Of a DNA stretch of 64,000 nt, positions 12,593 to 25,961 are shown piece by piece. The stretch is from contig JAJEKV010000002.1 in the NCBI GenBank assembly GCA_021234155.1, positions 42,271,203-42,335,202 of the forward strand. The letters run 5' to 3'. Source of the stretch: Isoetes taiwanensis. Taxonomy: Eukaryota > Streptophyta > Lycopodiopsida > Isoetales > Isoetaceae. The notes below the pieces were generated by a model. That model was not told the origin of the DNA, did not search any database, and was given only the letters and a program-made list of their open reading frames with translations. A program made the position numbers and the translations under genes. Position 1 is the stretch's first letter; every line of letters starts with the position of its first letter.

Positions 12593-13098
12593 CCAGGGGG
12601 GCTTCCCCTTGGTGCCCTCCAGAAGCATCACATGCTACGCTGGAAAAAATGCAGAAGCCCATCGGCCAACATTGAACGAAAAGTAAAATCCATATAGCAG
12701 AGTAAGAGGTGGGAGGGGGGAAACTCTGTACACCAACAAGATTCAGCTCAGAGGAAACGCCGATGAGGAATGCAGGAAGACATAAGGCTTTTATGGGAGA
12801 AAGGGCCAAAGAAAGCTTGTGCTATAGCAGGCTTGTGCCAAAGAAAGCTTGGGTCCAAAAAAAGAGCTGGCGCTAAAATTGGCATCTCTATCCCTAGAAT
12901 GATGGTTCTCTTCTATATAAGAAGAGAACCATAGCATTTCTCAGCTTATATAAGTTTATGTTTGAATTTTTTTTCTAAGCTTTAGCTAATGCCGTAAAAA
13001 TCGGACGTGGTCATGTTAAAGTCAGCGCAAATATACCATGGATATACCCGTGGTTTAAACACGACGACATCCGATATTTGTGGCACTCGATGCTTTAG

Positions 13099-13330
13099 GA
13101 ATAGAATAGAATAGAATAGATTTTTTAGCGTCCACGGAGACCGACTGGCCTATGGGACCCAAACAAAAAGAGAGCAACAAGCGTATTACTGACATGATTA
13201 AAAAACCCCCGCCCCGAAGGGTTTTCGAGGGAAAAACCTTAGCAGTAACAAGTATGCTAGCATGCTGTACAATTGTATAGGACAGTTCAATACCGTCCCA
13301 GAGGACACAACTGAGTCCGTGCATAACAGA
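13099..13330 (-). mobile_element. LINE B, 3'-end fragment
   Basis: About 230 bp of a LINE 3' end on the minus strand. It matches the 3' end of LINE D (23097-23330) closely: stop region, the AAAACCC/GGGTTTT hairpin, GGGTCCCATAGGCC, the GGCC-AGTC-GGTC hairpin (13139-13150) and a (TCTAT)n tail on the element strand (13099-13120). Only the terminal 3' part was copied, as expected for abortive target-primed reverse transcription. Confidence 0.9.
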
Positions 13331-13750
13331 TATTGTAGTTACTATAGTTCTAAAAGCACTTGATTACTTGGAATATTCAAGGTATTTCAACTTCCATTTC
13401 AGACATCAACCATTATTACCTCAAATATGTGGTTCTTTCCATGACGATTAGATGAGATTTATTGTAAAGCATTCACATGATACTTATCTTGGGTTAGCAA
13501 ATGTATAATTGCATGAATTACATTTACATAAGTAAATAGTAAATTTGTCATAATATTATTGTCATGTTCTTGAAAGAACAAAATTGAACTTTGTAAATAT
13601 AATAAAAACGTACTTAAGCATCTAAGTCGCATTTAATTAAAGTGGGTCAAATCTCGAAATTTGGGACTCAGACTGAAAATGGGACTCATATGGCATTTTT
13701 TTTTTTGAAATGAATGCTTGAATAGAATTTTTTCGTAATAAAGCAACAAT
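13331..13750. other. AT-rich non-coding
   Basis: No frame or repeat supported; flanks LINE B and the polypurine tract. Confidence 0.45.
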
Positions 13751-13754
13751 AACA

Positions 13755-14065
13755 TTTACAAAGAACAATCCGAGAAAAGAAGAGGAGACGGTGGAGAAAG
13801 AATGGTAGGAAGGAAGGGGAGATGGAAGGGAGGGACTCAGGGAGGGAGGCAAAGGAGCAAGGGAGAGGGAGGAGGCGGGGAGAGGTAGGAGGCAAGGGAT
13901 AAGTTGGAAGAAGGGGAAGGAAAGGGAGGAGGGAGGGGGGAAGGAGGGAGGGAGGAGGGAGGGAAAGAGAAGAGCAAAGGAGAAGGAGGGGAGGGGAAGG
14001 GGAGGAAAGAGAAGGAGGGGGCAAAGGAGGAGAGGGAGGGGCAAAGTGGGGCAAGGTTCCCCCCC
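13755..14065. repeat. Long polypurine (G/A) tract
   Basis: About 300 bp in which the plus strand is almost entirely purine, built from GGGA, GGAG and GAAGG words, ending at CCCCCCCCC near 14058. The open frames through it (Pro/Leu/Ser-rich minus, Glu/Gly/Arg-rich plus) reflect composition only. Such mirror-like tracts can form triplex DNA, which is general knowledge and not shown here. Confidence 0.85.
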
Positions 14066-14167
14066 CCAAAAAGTATTAATTATTAATGTATAATTAATAA
14101 TTAATTAAACTAACTAAATAATTAATTAAATAATAAATTAAATTAAACACACAATACAACTGCCTCC

Positions 14168-14303
14168 ATTCTCGACTCGGTAGTCGAGAATGAAGCATCC
14201 TTTTCCAAAGCTTTTGCCCTAAGCATCCTTTGATACTTCCCTAAACATGTGTTTGATTTGCTTGATTCTCGACTCGGTAGTCGAGAATGAAGCATCCTTT
14301 TCT
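14168..14303. repeat. Two copies of a palindrome-led repeat
   Basis: The palindrome ATTCTCGACT-CGGT-AGTCGAGAAT occurs at 14168-14191 and 14265-14288. Each copy is followed by GAAGCATCCTTTTC. The 10-bp stem shares the TCGACT/AGTCGA core of the hairpin array at 16.68-17.2 kb. Confidence 0.85.
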
Positions 14304-14399
14304 GAAGCCATGGCCAAAAAGCTGAATCCACCATGGTTCAAAACTTCATTAAATCTTCGCGCAAAACTGTAGAGCATGGCAACAGGATCCTCCTTCCAC

Positions 14400-16620
14400 A
14401 TCTCTTTGGCATATCTTCATCTGCAAGATGCGGAACCGTGATGGACCAGCTCCATGGCTCCCAATACGAAGGAAGATAGCCAACGCAAACGCATGGACAC
14501 CATAGCCATACCTTCCCGTTTTCTTCTGTTCTGTTTATTCCGGCGCCATAGCCATAGCCATAGCGGTTGCACTAAGCAAGCTTAATCCCGAGGCTCTCAA
14601 CAACCGTCGGACCTCTATACCTACACCATACTGCCGTAGCCATCGCCGTCTGCACCAAACTGCCGTAAATACCTACACCAAACTGCCGTAACCATACTGC
14701 TGGATCTGGGATCTCCTTAGAGCTCCAAGCATGGGGATGGCATGCAATCCGTTTATTCATGTCCTCCAATCTGTTTATTTCCTGCCTTGCAAGCTTGCCC
14801 AACGCTTGCTCTTGAGGGGACCTTCAAAGGGCATTTTTTTTTAAACAGTTAGAAAAGCAGCTATGGCGTTCTTCTAAAGCTTTTCTCGAAGCTGCAACAG
14901 AGCATGATCTTCCTCTTCTAAATCTGTTTTCGAAGCTATATTCCAACGTTCGAAGAAGCCTGGCCGTTTTCTTGTCTGGACTGGAGCAGCATCAATGCAA
15001 AAACTTCTCGCAGAATGAAGAACAGAAGCAGTTCCGGCCCCGATTTCAAAGGTATGATTGCTGACAAACTTTGTGTCATGGATTCCCTCCCTTCGCCCTG
15101 TTTCTTGTAAAATATGGCTTATCTTGATCCTATTTCTCACAAATTTGTTAGCATTTGTTGCAGTTTCGTCTAGATTTAGCATGGCAAAGAATCAAGAAAA
15201 AAAATGGCAAAGAAAAGGTACAGACCAGTGCCGAAATCTTCAAATTTGGGCTTGAATACCTAGATATTTATAGACCCTGATGTTTCCCCTGCCTCATCCA
15301 CCTCAGAAATAGAACTGTAATCCTTATTTTCCAGCTGCAAGTAAGACCTTTTTTCTTCCCGTTCTTGGCTTGGCCGTCGCTGGCAGAGGGAGTTCTTTGC
15401 AACGCATCGACTGTGGCCGTCTGTGGCTTGGCCGTCTGTGGCTTGCCGATCCAGATCTGCCATAGCCAGTTAAGAGCAGAAGGTGTCCGCCATAGCCAGG
15501 GTTCGGTTCGGGAAGCTCATTTCTTGAAGCGGAAGAGAAAGATGCAGATCCGGGTGAGTTCGTTTAGATTAAAGTCCCAAAATCGAATAAGCAATTTTTC
15601 TTGGTTTCCAGGTGCCGAATGATTCAAGCTCAGCTATGAAGAATGGAGAATTGCACTGACGGGTATTGAAGCTGCGGCAATCCGGAAGGCATTCCGGAAG
15701 CAGGGTGACCCAAAAGAACAGTTCCAAAGGTATGTACCAAAGTTCAAATTTCAAGCATGGGCGGGAAAAAAAATAAATACTAATATGGCATTATAATTTG
15801 ACATATTTGTTTATACATTCTAATTTCTCTTTTAATAAGTATGCTATATGTTCACGTGTTACACATTACGTTACCATTATACTTATACTGTATAGTAGAA
15901 AATGTGCCTAAGGCACATAATTCTAATTTTAAGGTTAAAGGGTCTAAGTTTTAGGTATGGTCAAGTTGAATAAATATGAGTTTTAGGTCGTCAAACCAAT
16001 GATTATACTAAGTAGAAATTTAATCAAAAATGTTGCTAGGCAATGTGTGTGCATATAAAGCATAAAAATGGTGCATTTAATGAAGGCTATTTTTTTTTAT
16101 ACGTAGACAATAGTTGCATACATTATTTGGCCTGCCAGTTAACTAAACAGGCTAGTTATCAAGGTTAATGCATAGGTTTGCATAGGCTTAATAGGCTTAA
16201 TAGTTCAATGCTTAATAGGTTGAGTTTGGATCGGAGGTGGAGTAAAAGCCAGTGGGAGCTATGGCGTTGGGAGCTTCTTCCAAGCAGTACAAATGAACTT
16301 CTGTCTCAAAGGTATGTACCAAAGTTTAAAATTCAAGCATGGGCGGAAAAAAAAGGCGAATACGTTGAAAAAGAAAGTGTGAAATAAATGATTTTAAAAT
16401 TCAAGCATGGGCGGGAAAAAAGGCGGGGTATTAGAAAAAAAAGGGTAAAATAATACATTGAAAAAGAAAGTGTAAAATAAATGCTAATAATATAGGATTA
16501 TATTTTGACGTGTCCCCAATTTCCTCTTTTTATATGTGTGTTTTCATGGAAAATACGTAGGAAATTTATGGAGAGGGTATTTTTTCATAGAAAATACATA
16601 GGATGTTTGAAGGTTATTCA
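14400..16620. other. Unassigned region with short repeats
   Basis: There are CCATAGC-rich stretches at 14500-14660 and 15440-15500. A block with AAAGGTATGTACCAAAGTT and CAAGCATGGGCGG occurs at about 15728 and 16306, with its second half again at 16392. A minus-strand frame at 14874-15182 (102 codons, ends DHALLQLREKL) is open but unrecognised. I cannot assign a gene. Confidence 0.35.
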
Positions 16621-16678
16621 TTTTCGACCTTCTCGGACTCTGAGCTTTGAAATTGCCCTTTTTTTACTCTGAGCTGCC

Positions 16679-17190
16679 TTTTTCGACTCGTGAGTCGAGA
16701 AAGGCCCTCAAACTTGCATTTTTTAAGCTTTTTGGTCGCCTTTTCGACTTCGCGAGTCGAAAGCGACTAAAAACAGTTTTAGGTCGAAGGTCTTTCTCGA
16801 AGTCGAGAAAGGCAACTCAAAGCGAAAACACAGGTTTTATGGATCGGAAGGCCTTTCTCAACTCGCGAAGTCGAAAGGCCTTCACCCATAAAACCCGTTC
16901 AACTTTGGTCGCTTTTCGACTTCCGCGAGTCGAGAAAGGCCTTCCGACCCATAAAACCCGCTTCGGCTTTTTGCCTTTTCGTTCGAAGTCGAGAAAGGCC
17001 TTCGACCCATAAAACCCTGCGTTTTTTGGCTTTGAGCCGCCTTTCTCGATTTCGCGAGTCGAAGAAAGGCCTTCCCGACCCTAAAACTTGCATTTTTCGC
17101 TTTTGAGCTGCCTTTCTCGACTTCGCGAGTCGAGAAAGGCCTTCTCCCCTAAAACTGCGTTTTTCCTCCGAGCTGCCTTTCTCATGCTGT
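16679..17190. repeat. Array of TCGACT/AGTCGA hairpins
   Basis: Eight or so hairpins lie 55-70 bp apart, at about 16679, 16739, 16795 (half), 16852, 16910, 16974, 17039 and 17110. The best one is CTTTCTCGACT-TCGCG-AGTCGAGAAAG. Each is followed by GGCC and a spacer such as TTCGACCCATAAAACC and a T-rich GC(G)TTTTT-GAGCTGCC stretch. Individual arms are mutated, but the inverted symmetry is kept. Confidence 0.9.
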
Positions 17191-17276
17191 ATTTTCCAAA
17201 AATGGCCCTAAGAAAGCGTGTTTTATTTTATTTTTTTGCATGTAGCATCACTTGACTAATTTGATTTTGTCTCTTG

Positions 17277-17430
17277 CAGTCCTTATCTCGACCAAATAGT
17301 ACATGCTTGGGAGCAATGAAAAGATCAGTTCATTAAAGAAAGGTGCCGAGAAGAGGGTGGTGACATCGGTTGGACATACAAGCCGCATTGGCCCATAAAG
17401 GAACTCCTCATACAAATTTCTATCACCGTA
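17277..17430 (+). pseudogene. Orphan exon-like piece, unknown
   Basis: After an acceptor-like CTCTTGCAG, one frame reads PYLDQIVHAWEQ, a TGA, then KDQFIKERCREEGGDIGWTY and KPHWPIKELLIQIS before CCGTAAGT. It has a protein-like composition, but I cannot name the family. One stop breaks it. Confidence 0.3.
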
Positions 17431-17933
17431 AGTTGCTCAGGTGACTAGGAAAGAGCTCCACGCGCCCTTTGCACTAGGTGGTTCATGTGTGAAGAGGGTG
17501 TAATGATTGTGCCCATACGACCACTATGGTCTCTTCACCCACTGTAATATATATTGTAATGAGCCCATTTATAAATATAAGGTATCTCAAAACTAGTATT
17601 TTTGGGTGATTAAGTAAACGATTTGCATAATTTTTGTTGGAATTTGTGATCTATTGTCTACCCACCTAAGAAAATAGAGCCAAAATGTTCAACTAAGAAT
17701 CTTTTTCAATTAGAACTTGATAGGTCTAATGCATGTTTGCGTTGCATTGTTCTTGTTCTCGACACGCTATCCAAGAAAACTGGAAGAAAAGCTTGGATGC
17801 ACACTAATAGACAAAAATTCCAATTATGGCCAGTTTTCAGGTCGGGGTGCTTCTTTTTGTGTAAATTAACAGGGTTCCGAAAAAAAATGGGAATGGAATG
17901 AGTCCCACTTTAATTAAATACGGCTTATCTATA

Positions 17934-17965
17934 TCATTACAAGAAATTTATCGCGGGGGCCTTGG
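17934..17965 (+). mobile_element. CACTA-like terminus fragment
   Basis: CATTACAAGAAATTTATCG, then GCGGGGGCCTTGGCCGCCGC, resembles the CACTACAAGAAA start and subterminal GC palindrome of plant EnSpm/CACTA elements, with one change in the CACTA word. No partner end was found. Confidence 0.4.
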
Positions 17966-18074
17966 CCGCCGCGAACATTTCTCTTCCTCAATTCTTTGAG
18001 GAATTAGTGAATCCAGCCTATGTTAATAGGAGCTCTGTATTGATGAATGCATTGTCTCCAATATCACTATTATC

Positions 18075-18286
18075 ACGACTTTAATATTGGTTTATTATAT
18101 ATTGCATAGGAACACTTTGTCAAATGACTATTGCTTAAATCCATGCAGTTCTTGATCTTATTCTTCCCTGGACTTGAATTATACACAACTATTGCTTCAA
18201 TCCATGTAGCATCCAAAACGTATGTTCTTGAAACAATCTGTTCTGGTCTTGATCCCCCTTGAATGCTTAATCTCCCACTCATATAC
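18075..18286 (-). pseudogene. Orphan 3' exon, unknown protein
   Basis: On the minus strand, after TTTTCTCTGTTGCAG, an open exon reads YMSGRLSIQGGSRPEQIVSR, TYVLDATWIEAIVVYNSS and onward to a stop at 18073, about 70 residues. The polypyrimidine-AG acceptor and the coherent sequence suggest a captured or relict last exon. I do not recognise the family. Confidence 0.35.
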
Positions 18287-18693
18287 TGCAACAGAGAAAA
18301 TTAAGATTTTAATTGAGGGATAGTTTGAGAGTGCACATACACCTACAGTAGTCTAGCAACCACTTTTTGTAACGACGATAAAACCCTAAACCTAGTTTTA
18401 AATGGGGAGGAGACAAAATGCTTTCTATTCTTACAGATTTGCTAAATAAGAGTATCAGATAAGGCCTACCATATAGTTTGAAGTTTAGAGTACACCCAAT
18501 TCATAAATCAGGGGACAAGAATGTAGTACAGAATTACAGAACCATCCTGATAGGTAGCACTTTCGCCAAAATTTTGGGAAGCTTGCTGGAATACAAGTTG
18601 AGCACCTAGGCAGAAGAGAATGGCAAGCGCCCCAATTTTCAAGCGAGCTTTCGGAAATATTTTAATACGTTAGATCATGCATTAACACTTTGT

Positions 18694-18981
18694 GTGTTAG
18701 TAGAGAAAGCAAAGGCACCATCTGCAGCATTGTATATTGCATTTATAGATTTCGTAAAAGCATTTGACACTGTGCAGAGGAAGGAGTTAGGTGACAGAAT
18801 GGAGCAGCTCGGTGTTCCAGAAAACATAAGAGGAGCTATCTCACAATTGTATGTAGAGGTATTAATCAAATTATCTCGGGAAGTAAATCTTGTGATAAGG
18901 AACACTACAGGGGTGCGCCAAGGATGTCCTTTATCTCCTACATTATTCGGCCTTTTTATCGACGAGCTTGAAGAATGGTGA
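18694..18981 (+). pseudogene. RT motif A-B segment of LINE C
   Basis: Open piece of 95 codons with VDFAKAFDT-type motif A (IDFVKAFDTVQRK) and motif B (GVRQGCPLSPTLFG). A TGA immediately after LEEW separates it from the motif C segment. Confidence 0.85.
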
Positions 18982-18993
18982 CATGCATGCTCT

Positions 18994-19461
18994 TTGGCAG
19001 GGACTCAGCTTGGAGCTTACATAGTACAATTATTATTGTATGATGATGGTGTGGTGCTATTGGCATCCAACAAACATGTGCTACAAGAGCATTTGCATAA
19101 TTTAGCAGCGTTTTGTGCAGCAAGACAAATGAAAGTAAATGTTGCAAAATCCAAAGTTATGGTGTTCGGGACAAGGGAGAGACCAAAGTTCATGTATATA
19201 GAGCAGGAAATTGAAACAGTGGAGAGTTTTAAGTACCTGGGGATAGATTTCTCCTCAAGATACAACTGGAAGGACTGTGTCAAAAGGAGATCCACAGGCA
19301 GGAAAATGGCGCTCTATGGTATGCTTTCTAAATGTTCTAGAATTTCTTGCATGATTGGGGGCTTAAAAAGCTTTTATTTAAGATATTGGTTCAAACCGTG
19401 CTATTATATGGGGTTCCTATATGGGGACCTAGCATCTCTGCCAAGTTATAGAATCAAATAG
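18994..19461 (+). pseudogene. RT motif C-thumb segment of LINE C
   Basis: The segment has LLLYDDGVVLLAS, where the family has Y/FADD, then VNVAKSKVMVFG and SFKYLGIDFSS, the standard LINE thumb-side blocks. The shifted Asp pair indicates an inactivating change or local frameshift. Confidence 0.82.
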
Positions 19462-19796
19462 AAACAATTCAGAAGCTATTTTTGAGAAATGTTCTTGGCA
19501 TAAAAGCTCAGATACAATATGCAATTATGCTTGCAGAGGGAGGTATGTTTCCATTATAATTGGAAGCATTATTTCAGACTGTAAATTTCATTAATAGGAT
19601 TAGAGATCAATCACCAGAATGCTTATCCCATCAAGCAATGATGGTTTCAGAGCAACAAGGTTGGATGCATGATTTCAAGACCTGAGCAGGAAAATGGGGT
19701 CTGAATGATGAAAATTGGCCTGAATGTAAGACAGATGCAAGAGCATTACTAGAAAGACTTGCAATTGAATGCTTATGGCAGCACCGAGGTAGTAGA

Positions 19797-20165
19797 ATGC
19801 TTCATTACAGAGCTCAGATAAATCACATATGCGAGTATAAGAACCAAGAGTATTTGCGGTCAGAAATGCCGATCCATCTAAAGCATGTCATAGCTCGTTA
19901 TAGAATGAGCTCGCATAAATTGGGAGTTGACACAGGCAGATGGTCAAATACTCCACTTGAAAATAGGGTATGCCGAGCTTGTGATTCTTATAGTGTAGAA
20001 GATGAGGCACATGTACTACTGCATTGCACGGCTTACAAGGAGATCAGGGAACAGTTTGAAATCCAAGCGTCAGATCTTGAATCATTGTTTTCTATCTCTT
20101 ATTATGAGTTAGGATTATATTTGAAGGCGGTAGATAGTCATCATACTTTGATATTAAAAATATGA
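19797..20165 (+). pseudogene. C-terminal zinc-knuckle segment of LINE C
   Basis: This 122-codon segment contains HVIARYRMSSHKLGVDTGRW and a C-x2-C...H-x4-C knuckle (CRACDS, AHVLLHC), the C-terminal domain seen in all LINEs of this window. It is followed directly by the 3' UTR hairpin and tail. Confidence 0.8.
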
Positions 20166-20255
20166 TGTACTTTGCTGGTTTTTTAGTGCTCCATGGCCTG
20201 TCAAGGCCCTAAGTGAGCAAGACCAAATAAATAAATAAATAAAATAAATATTGAT

Positions 20256-21734
20256 AAATACAATTTTAATACATGTACCATTTTCTTGCTGCCTCGACAT
20301 CAGGCATCTTTAAAACTTGTATAATCCTTTGTTCATAATAGAAAAAGATAACTATAGGTAGAGAATGTACCTGTCAGCAGACTATATATTGACTTTGCGT
20401 CTAATGAAAATACAAACATCCTCTTTTACGGGTGGAAATTAATGGATATTTTTTGTTTTATTTTTTGTTTTCTGAAGGTGTAAGGACATTGGTCTGTGTG
20501 GACCCTCCCTATAGAAAAAGTCAACGAATGCATGGTGAGGAATAGCAATCAAAATCTTGGTGTTTTTACTTCGTTTGGAGAAGTACATGCTTATGGCCAT
20601 AAGAATTTCTGTTGGAAACTCTCTAATAGACACTTTTTTCCCTGTGAAACCTGAACCATGAACATGAATGCTAGATGATAGCAACAGGAGTCCTACATTG
20701 TTCTCTCAGATTGGAATCTCAAATTACTCACTCTGCTTCTTTAATAGACATGAAGAAATACTCAGACTTTCTACTCTGCTTAGCATAAACTTAAGGTAGA
20801 CATCATTCTAACAAAATTGAACTAAAAGGCAGATTTAGGAACAGACAGAAGCGGCCACCGAAAAAGCCTGATCTATGAAGCCTTGTAAATGTTCTTAGCC
20901 AGCCGATTTAGCAAGAATCGGGTTGTTCGAAAGTAGAGATCCAATAATAGAAAAAGACTAGTAAACGTGTGCCCGGTGTTGCCGAGCTAATGTCTTGGCA
21001 TGTGTTTTTATCCGGCCTTTAACGTCCATATATGCAACTTAGACAACATTGCATATTAATATTGGCCAAAATGGGCATTATTTGCCTTTGTAATTATTTT
21101 TATTAAATTGTTTAATTACATTATCACCAATGTATTAACTTTGCGTTTATGAATTTCAATGGAGAAAACAATGTTTTATAAGGAATGTGGAGGGCAGTTA
21201 AATCCACCTCTAAAGACAAAAATTTGGAGCATATTGGTTGCGTGTGGTATGTGGTACACATTTAGAGTGCACATTTCGTGCATGTGGTGTTTGAGACTTA
21301 AACTTTATTATGTTTTGGAGGTAGCAGTTCATTAGGTTGCAAGACTCCAACCTTATTGGTTGACCAACCAATGTGTCTTAAACTCATTGTGGTTATACGA
21401 AACGTGGCCAACACTCACACATAAGAATCGTAAAAGCTTCTTAAGCGTTCATCTCTAGTGCCAATGGTCTATATTTTGGTACATTAAGTTTCTTACGGGA
21501 CTTTTGATGGTGAATAGACCTACAACTTTTGACTATATGCACTATTTTCAATGTGTTTCCGTAATCATTTGATGTAAAGCCTAAACATTCAAAACCTATA
21601 ATCAAGCAACATCATTTGAAATGATTCATTATTAGTGTTTCAGCCTATAGAATAAGACCAAAGTGTCATGAACTTGGGCTTGGGCCCTCTATGACATAAA
21701 TTTGTGTGAGGCTATTACATAAACTTCACCACCA
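20256..21734. other. Non-coding; holds one copy of a dispersed 150-bp segment
   Basis: Positions 20823-20965 match 24618-24790 (shared CTAAAAGGCAGATTTAGGAA, CACCGAAAAAGCCTGATCTA, GTAGAGATCCAAT). Otherwise no frame or motif supported. Confidence 0.5.
20823..20965 (+). repeat. Direct repeat copy 1 (partner at 24618-24790)
   Basis: Roughly 90% alike to the partner except for about 35-40 extra bases in the partner (around 24676-24710). LINE D and unrelated DNA lie between the copies. Whether this is a segmental duplication or a transposon pair is unclear. Confidence 0.75.
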
Positions 21735-21794
21735 TTATATTGTTTCCATATTTGTGTAAACAACATGCATTCGTAGTCCTCAGCAGCACAACCG

Positions 21795-23018
21795 GTGACC
21801 AGTAGCATTGGAGTGCGTCAGGGCTGCCCCCTCTCCCCCACACTCTTTGGCTTGTACATTGATCAGTTGGAAGATTGGCTCTCTGAGCATGGAGGTGCGG
21901 GCGCACATCTCATGCATCACACAATCCGGCAACTCATATATGCTGACGATGTCAACCTCATGGCCTATACCCCAGAGGACATGCAACGTCACCTGGATGC
22001 TCTTGACACTTTTTGCCAATTCACTGGCATGCGAGTTAACTTGGCCAAAACTAGGGTGCTGCTAGTTGCATCATCCCGTCAGCCAAGGCTTCCCACATTC
22101 ACTTACCAGGGGCAAGAGGTAGAGGTGGCTCCGACCTACAAGTACTTGGGGATTGAGTTCTCAACTACCACCCATTGGGATGCGGCTATCAGGTTGCGGG
22201 TCACGGCGGGTTGGAAAGCACTATATGCCATGCAGAACAACAGCCACAAGGCAGAGTTGTATGCCTGGGGTCACCAATCACATTTGTTTCGGGTCTTGGC
22301 TGAGCCGGTCCTTTTGTATGGGGCAGAAGTGTGGGGTCCGGTGATATCCCTCAACACTGGAATGACCTCGGCAGTGTGCGTAGGCCTTCTTGGCACGGGC
22401 CCCGGGGTGAAGTCCCGATTCCGTGCAGATCCTACTCCAGAGACAGGCTTTCTACCCCTTCAACGGGTCGCATTGGAACGCCATATCGTTTACTTCCAAA
22501 AGGTGGTCGCTATGGCTGATACACGCTTGTCCCCCGCCTTTGCTTTGGCCAACGGCAATGGGTCCCCAACGCCTGAAATCCTCATTGGAAAGACAAGCAA
22601 GCTCGCTGGTTCTCACGCGGGGTGTGCAGTAAAACAGATGCGCCCGTGTCAGGGACAAAGAAAGATCGCGAGGCACTTAAACTATACCTTGATGCTACTT
22701 TCCTTCGCTAAGCCGTGGGATGCGAGGCTCGGACGCATGTTAAGTCGGCACACTATCGGCAGCAAGTCAATCCTATGCTCACAAGAGGCCCACACCAAGC
22801 ATTTGTACACCCGGCTACCCATGAAGAAGTTGACTTATAGCTTCCATTCAAGACGGGGCACATCGCCTCCGATTGAAACAGGCGTTGGGCTCGGGAAGCA
22901 CGAGAGCAAAGGCTTTGCCAGTGTTGCCACCAGGGCGCGATTGAGGATGAATGTCATGCCCTCCAGATTCGCCTTCAAAGATTTGCCCATATCCGAGAGC
23001 GATATGTTCGATTACTAG
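21795..23018 (+). pseudogene. RT C-terminal half of LINE D
   Basis: 407 open codons: motif B, catalytic YADD, MRVNLAKTRVLLVASS, YKYLGIEFSTTTHWD and the thumb. In this frame the tail lacks the zinc knuckle. The knuckle appears in another frame near 22905-22985 (RLCQCCHQGAIEDECHAL), followed by Arg where LINE G has Cys. So there is a frameshift and a lost zinc ligand. Motif A and the endonuclease are absent by 5' truncation. Confidence 0.88.
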
Positions 23019-23339
23019 TGCCTGGCCAGCCGTTGCATCAGTTATTGACTACGGCGTCAGTGGGTTTGTTGGGGTCGTACCTCCAGGAGGTTATGGATGC
23101 ATGGACTCGTTTGTGTCCTACGTGACGGTATTGAACTGTTCTATGCAATTGTACAGTGTGCCAGCAGGCTTGTTACTGCTAAGGTTTTTCCCTCGAAAAC
23201 CCTTCGGGGCGGGGGTTTTTTAATCCTGTCAGTAATATGCTTGCTGCTCTCTTTTTGTTTGGGTCCCATAGGCCAATTGGTCTCCGTGGACGCTAAAAAC
23301 CTATTCTATTCTATTCTATTCTATTCTATAATCTTCAAT

Positions 23340-25903
<2,564 letters not shown>

Positions 25904-25961
25904 GAAATGAAATGAAATGTATTATGTCTGTGGAGGCCTCACAGGCCTATAGACAACAAAA

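Larger units (their letters stand above)
18440..20255 (+). mobile_element. LINE C, decayed non-LTR retrotransposon
   Basis: Plus-strand LINE of a lineage different from A/B/D/G/I. RT sequence starts near 18490 (IHKSGDKNVVQNYRTILIG) and runs through FIDFVKAFDTVQRKEL and VRQGCPLSPTLFGLFIDELE to a TGA at 18979. A second frame at 18994-19461 holds the motif C site, here YDDG instead of YADD, which would kill catalysis. The C-terminal frame 19797-20165 has a knuckle, CRACDSYSVEDEAHVLLHC. The 3' end carries GCTC-GGCC...GGCC-GAGC (20188-20218) and an (AAATA/AAAT)n tail at 20225-20252. Confidence 0.88.

Noticed and set aside
12366-12809. 147-codon minus-strand frame, hydrophobic
   Set aside because: It spans the second unit of the 227-bp tandem duplication and has no homologue I recognise.
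13637-14086. Overlapping Pro/Leu/Ser-rich and Glu/Gly-rich frames
   Set aside because: Produced by the polypurine tract; low complexity and open in several frames at once.
16679-17190. Regularly spaced repeats resembling a CRISPR array
   Set aside because: The repeats are diverged palindromes with similar, not unique, spacers; no Cas gene, and the DNA is eukaryotic.
23190-23222. Rho-independent terminator look-alike
   Set aside because: It belongs to the 3' UTR of a LINE in a plant genome and recurs in its relatives, so it is an element feature, not a bacterial terminator.
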